From NCBI GenBank assembly GCA_019247305.1, contig JAFAPC010000044.1:1-32541 (forward strand): a DNA stretch of 32,541 bases, in the 5' to 3' direction. Shown one piece after another: positions 32,427 to 32,541 of the stretch. The stretch comes from Pseudonocardiales bacterium (GTDB lineage: Bacteria; Actinomycetota; Actinomycetes; Mycobacteriales; Pseudonocardiaceae). A program made the translations under genes and the position numbers. Within the stretch, counting starts at the first letter, position 1. Each line of letters starts with the position of its first letter. The notes below the pieces were generated by a model, which ran no database searches, was not told where the DNA came from, and saw nothing but the letters and a program-made list of their open reading frames with translations.

Positions 32427-32541
32427 CACGGCACCTCGTGGAGGGGGATGGGGGTGGCGGTGCGGGGGGTGTAGAGCGGGTGGCGGGGTGCTCCGGTGTG
32501 GGTTGTGCCCAGGCAGCGCAGGAGGGTATTAGGGGCCGCCC
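32426..32541 (-). CDS. C-terminus of a further element gene (partial)
   Basis: An open frame enters from the right edge and ends at TGA 32426-32428, overlapping the next ATG by one base. The last 37 residues include LLRCLGTTHTGAPRHPLY and TPIPLHEVP. The APRHPLY segment is common at the ends of small AICE/plasmid proteins of unknown function. The overlap fits the rest of the operon. Confidence 0.5.
   Translation of the reverse strand, partial: AAPNTLLRCLGTTHTGAPRHPLYTPRTATPIPLHEVP

Larger units (their letters stand above)
22857..32541 (-). mobile_element. Actinomycete integrative and conjugative element (AICE), left part
   Basis: Everything from the tRNA to the right edge forms one leftward gene series: small membrane protein, DUF2637/SpdB-like, TraB/FtsK, a TraB-tail protein, SSB, PrimPol, DUF3631 ATPase, Xis, Int. 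Int at the tRNA plus a single FtsK-like translocase for double-stranded DNA transfer define AICEs such as pSAM2 and pMEA elements. A PrimPol plus DUF3631 ATPase replaces RepSA here, as in the prim-pol subgroup. No KorSA/Pra or relaxase is seen within the window; the remaining genes and the other att are to the right. Confidence 0.85.

Overview
The window reads as the chromosome of a high-GC actinobacterium, most likely Pseudonocardiaceae or a close relative. The clearest clue is the block uvrD2 > whiB7 > ABC1-type kinase < ThiF-like < DUF2342 zincin < | > PDZ/Lon protease > PPA1309 < UPF0182, which matches the order I know from Mycobacterium (Rv3198c to Rv3193c region). All assignments are by eye from motifs; no search was run.

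Layout. 1-476: 3' end of a group II intron (maturase tail, domain V, domain VI) inserted into one arm of a palindrome that belongs to a dispersed repeat family. 477-5713: a membrane-anchored TPR-like protein of unknown function, a frameshifted family-2 glycosyltransferase, a small membrane protein, and two overlapping M16 peptidase genes (one active-type, one degenerate). 5783-9293: a RiPP-like locus with a broken radical SAM/SPASM gene, a divergent zinc-ribbon/Xre/TPR regulator, a 46-codon Pro/Lys/Asp-rich peptide gene, and a PIMT-type peptide aspartyl methyltransferase whose start overlaps the peptide stop. 9294-11322: a gene graveyard with a perfect 28-bp-arm palindrome, gene-end remnants, a Tn3 transposase fragment, a PIN-like fragment and one small membrane-protein gene behind a hairpin leader. 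11315-22720: the conserved block. uvrD2 lacks the HRDC end, and a WhiB7-type promoter lies inside its last codons; a 5' leader with a strong hairpin and competing pairings precedes whiB7.

22780-22856 is the initiator tRNA-fMet. From there to the right edge runs one leftward operon of an actinomycete integrative and conjugative element (AICE): (partial gene) > small membrane protein > DUF2637/SpdB-like protein > TraB/FtsK translocase > 223-aa protein > SSB > PrimPol > DUF3631 ATPase > Xis > tyrosine integrase. Most junctions are 1-4 bp overlaps. It looks like a prim-pol-type replicating AICE. Points of interest are a 15-copy CCGCTAC/GTAGCGG iteron cluster inside the DUF3631 gene, three SSB-type '(D)xPPF' tails within about 610 bp, a 223-aa protein that carries a copy of TraB's C-terminal domain and ends in an SSB-like tip, and a G-rich spacer beside traB with GACCCCA repeats that could be a clt-like transfer locus. 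The far end of the element is outside the window.

At least two genes with otherwise good similarity (glycosyltransferase, ssb) carry single-base frameshifts in GC-rich runs, so sequencing or assembly error must be considered before calling them dead.
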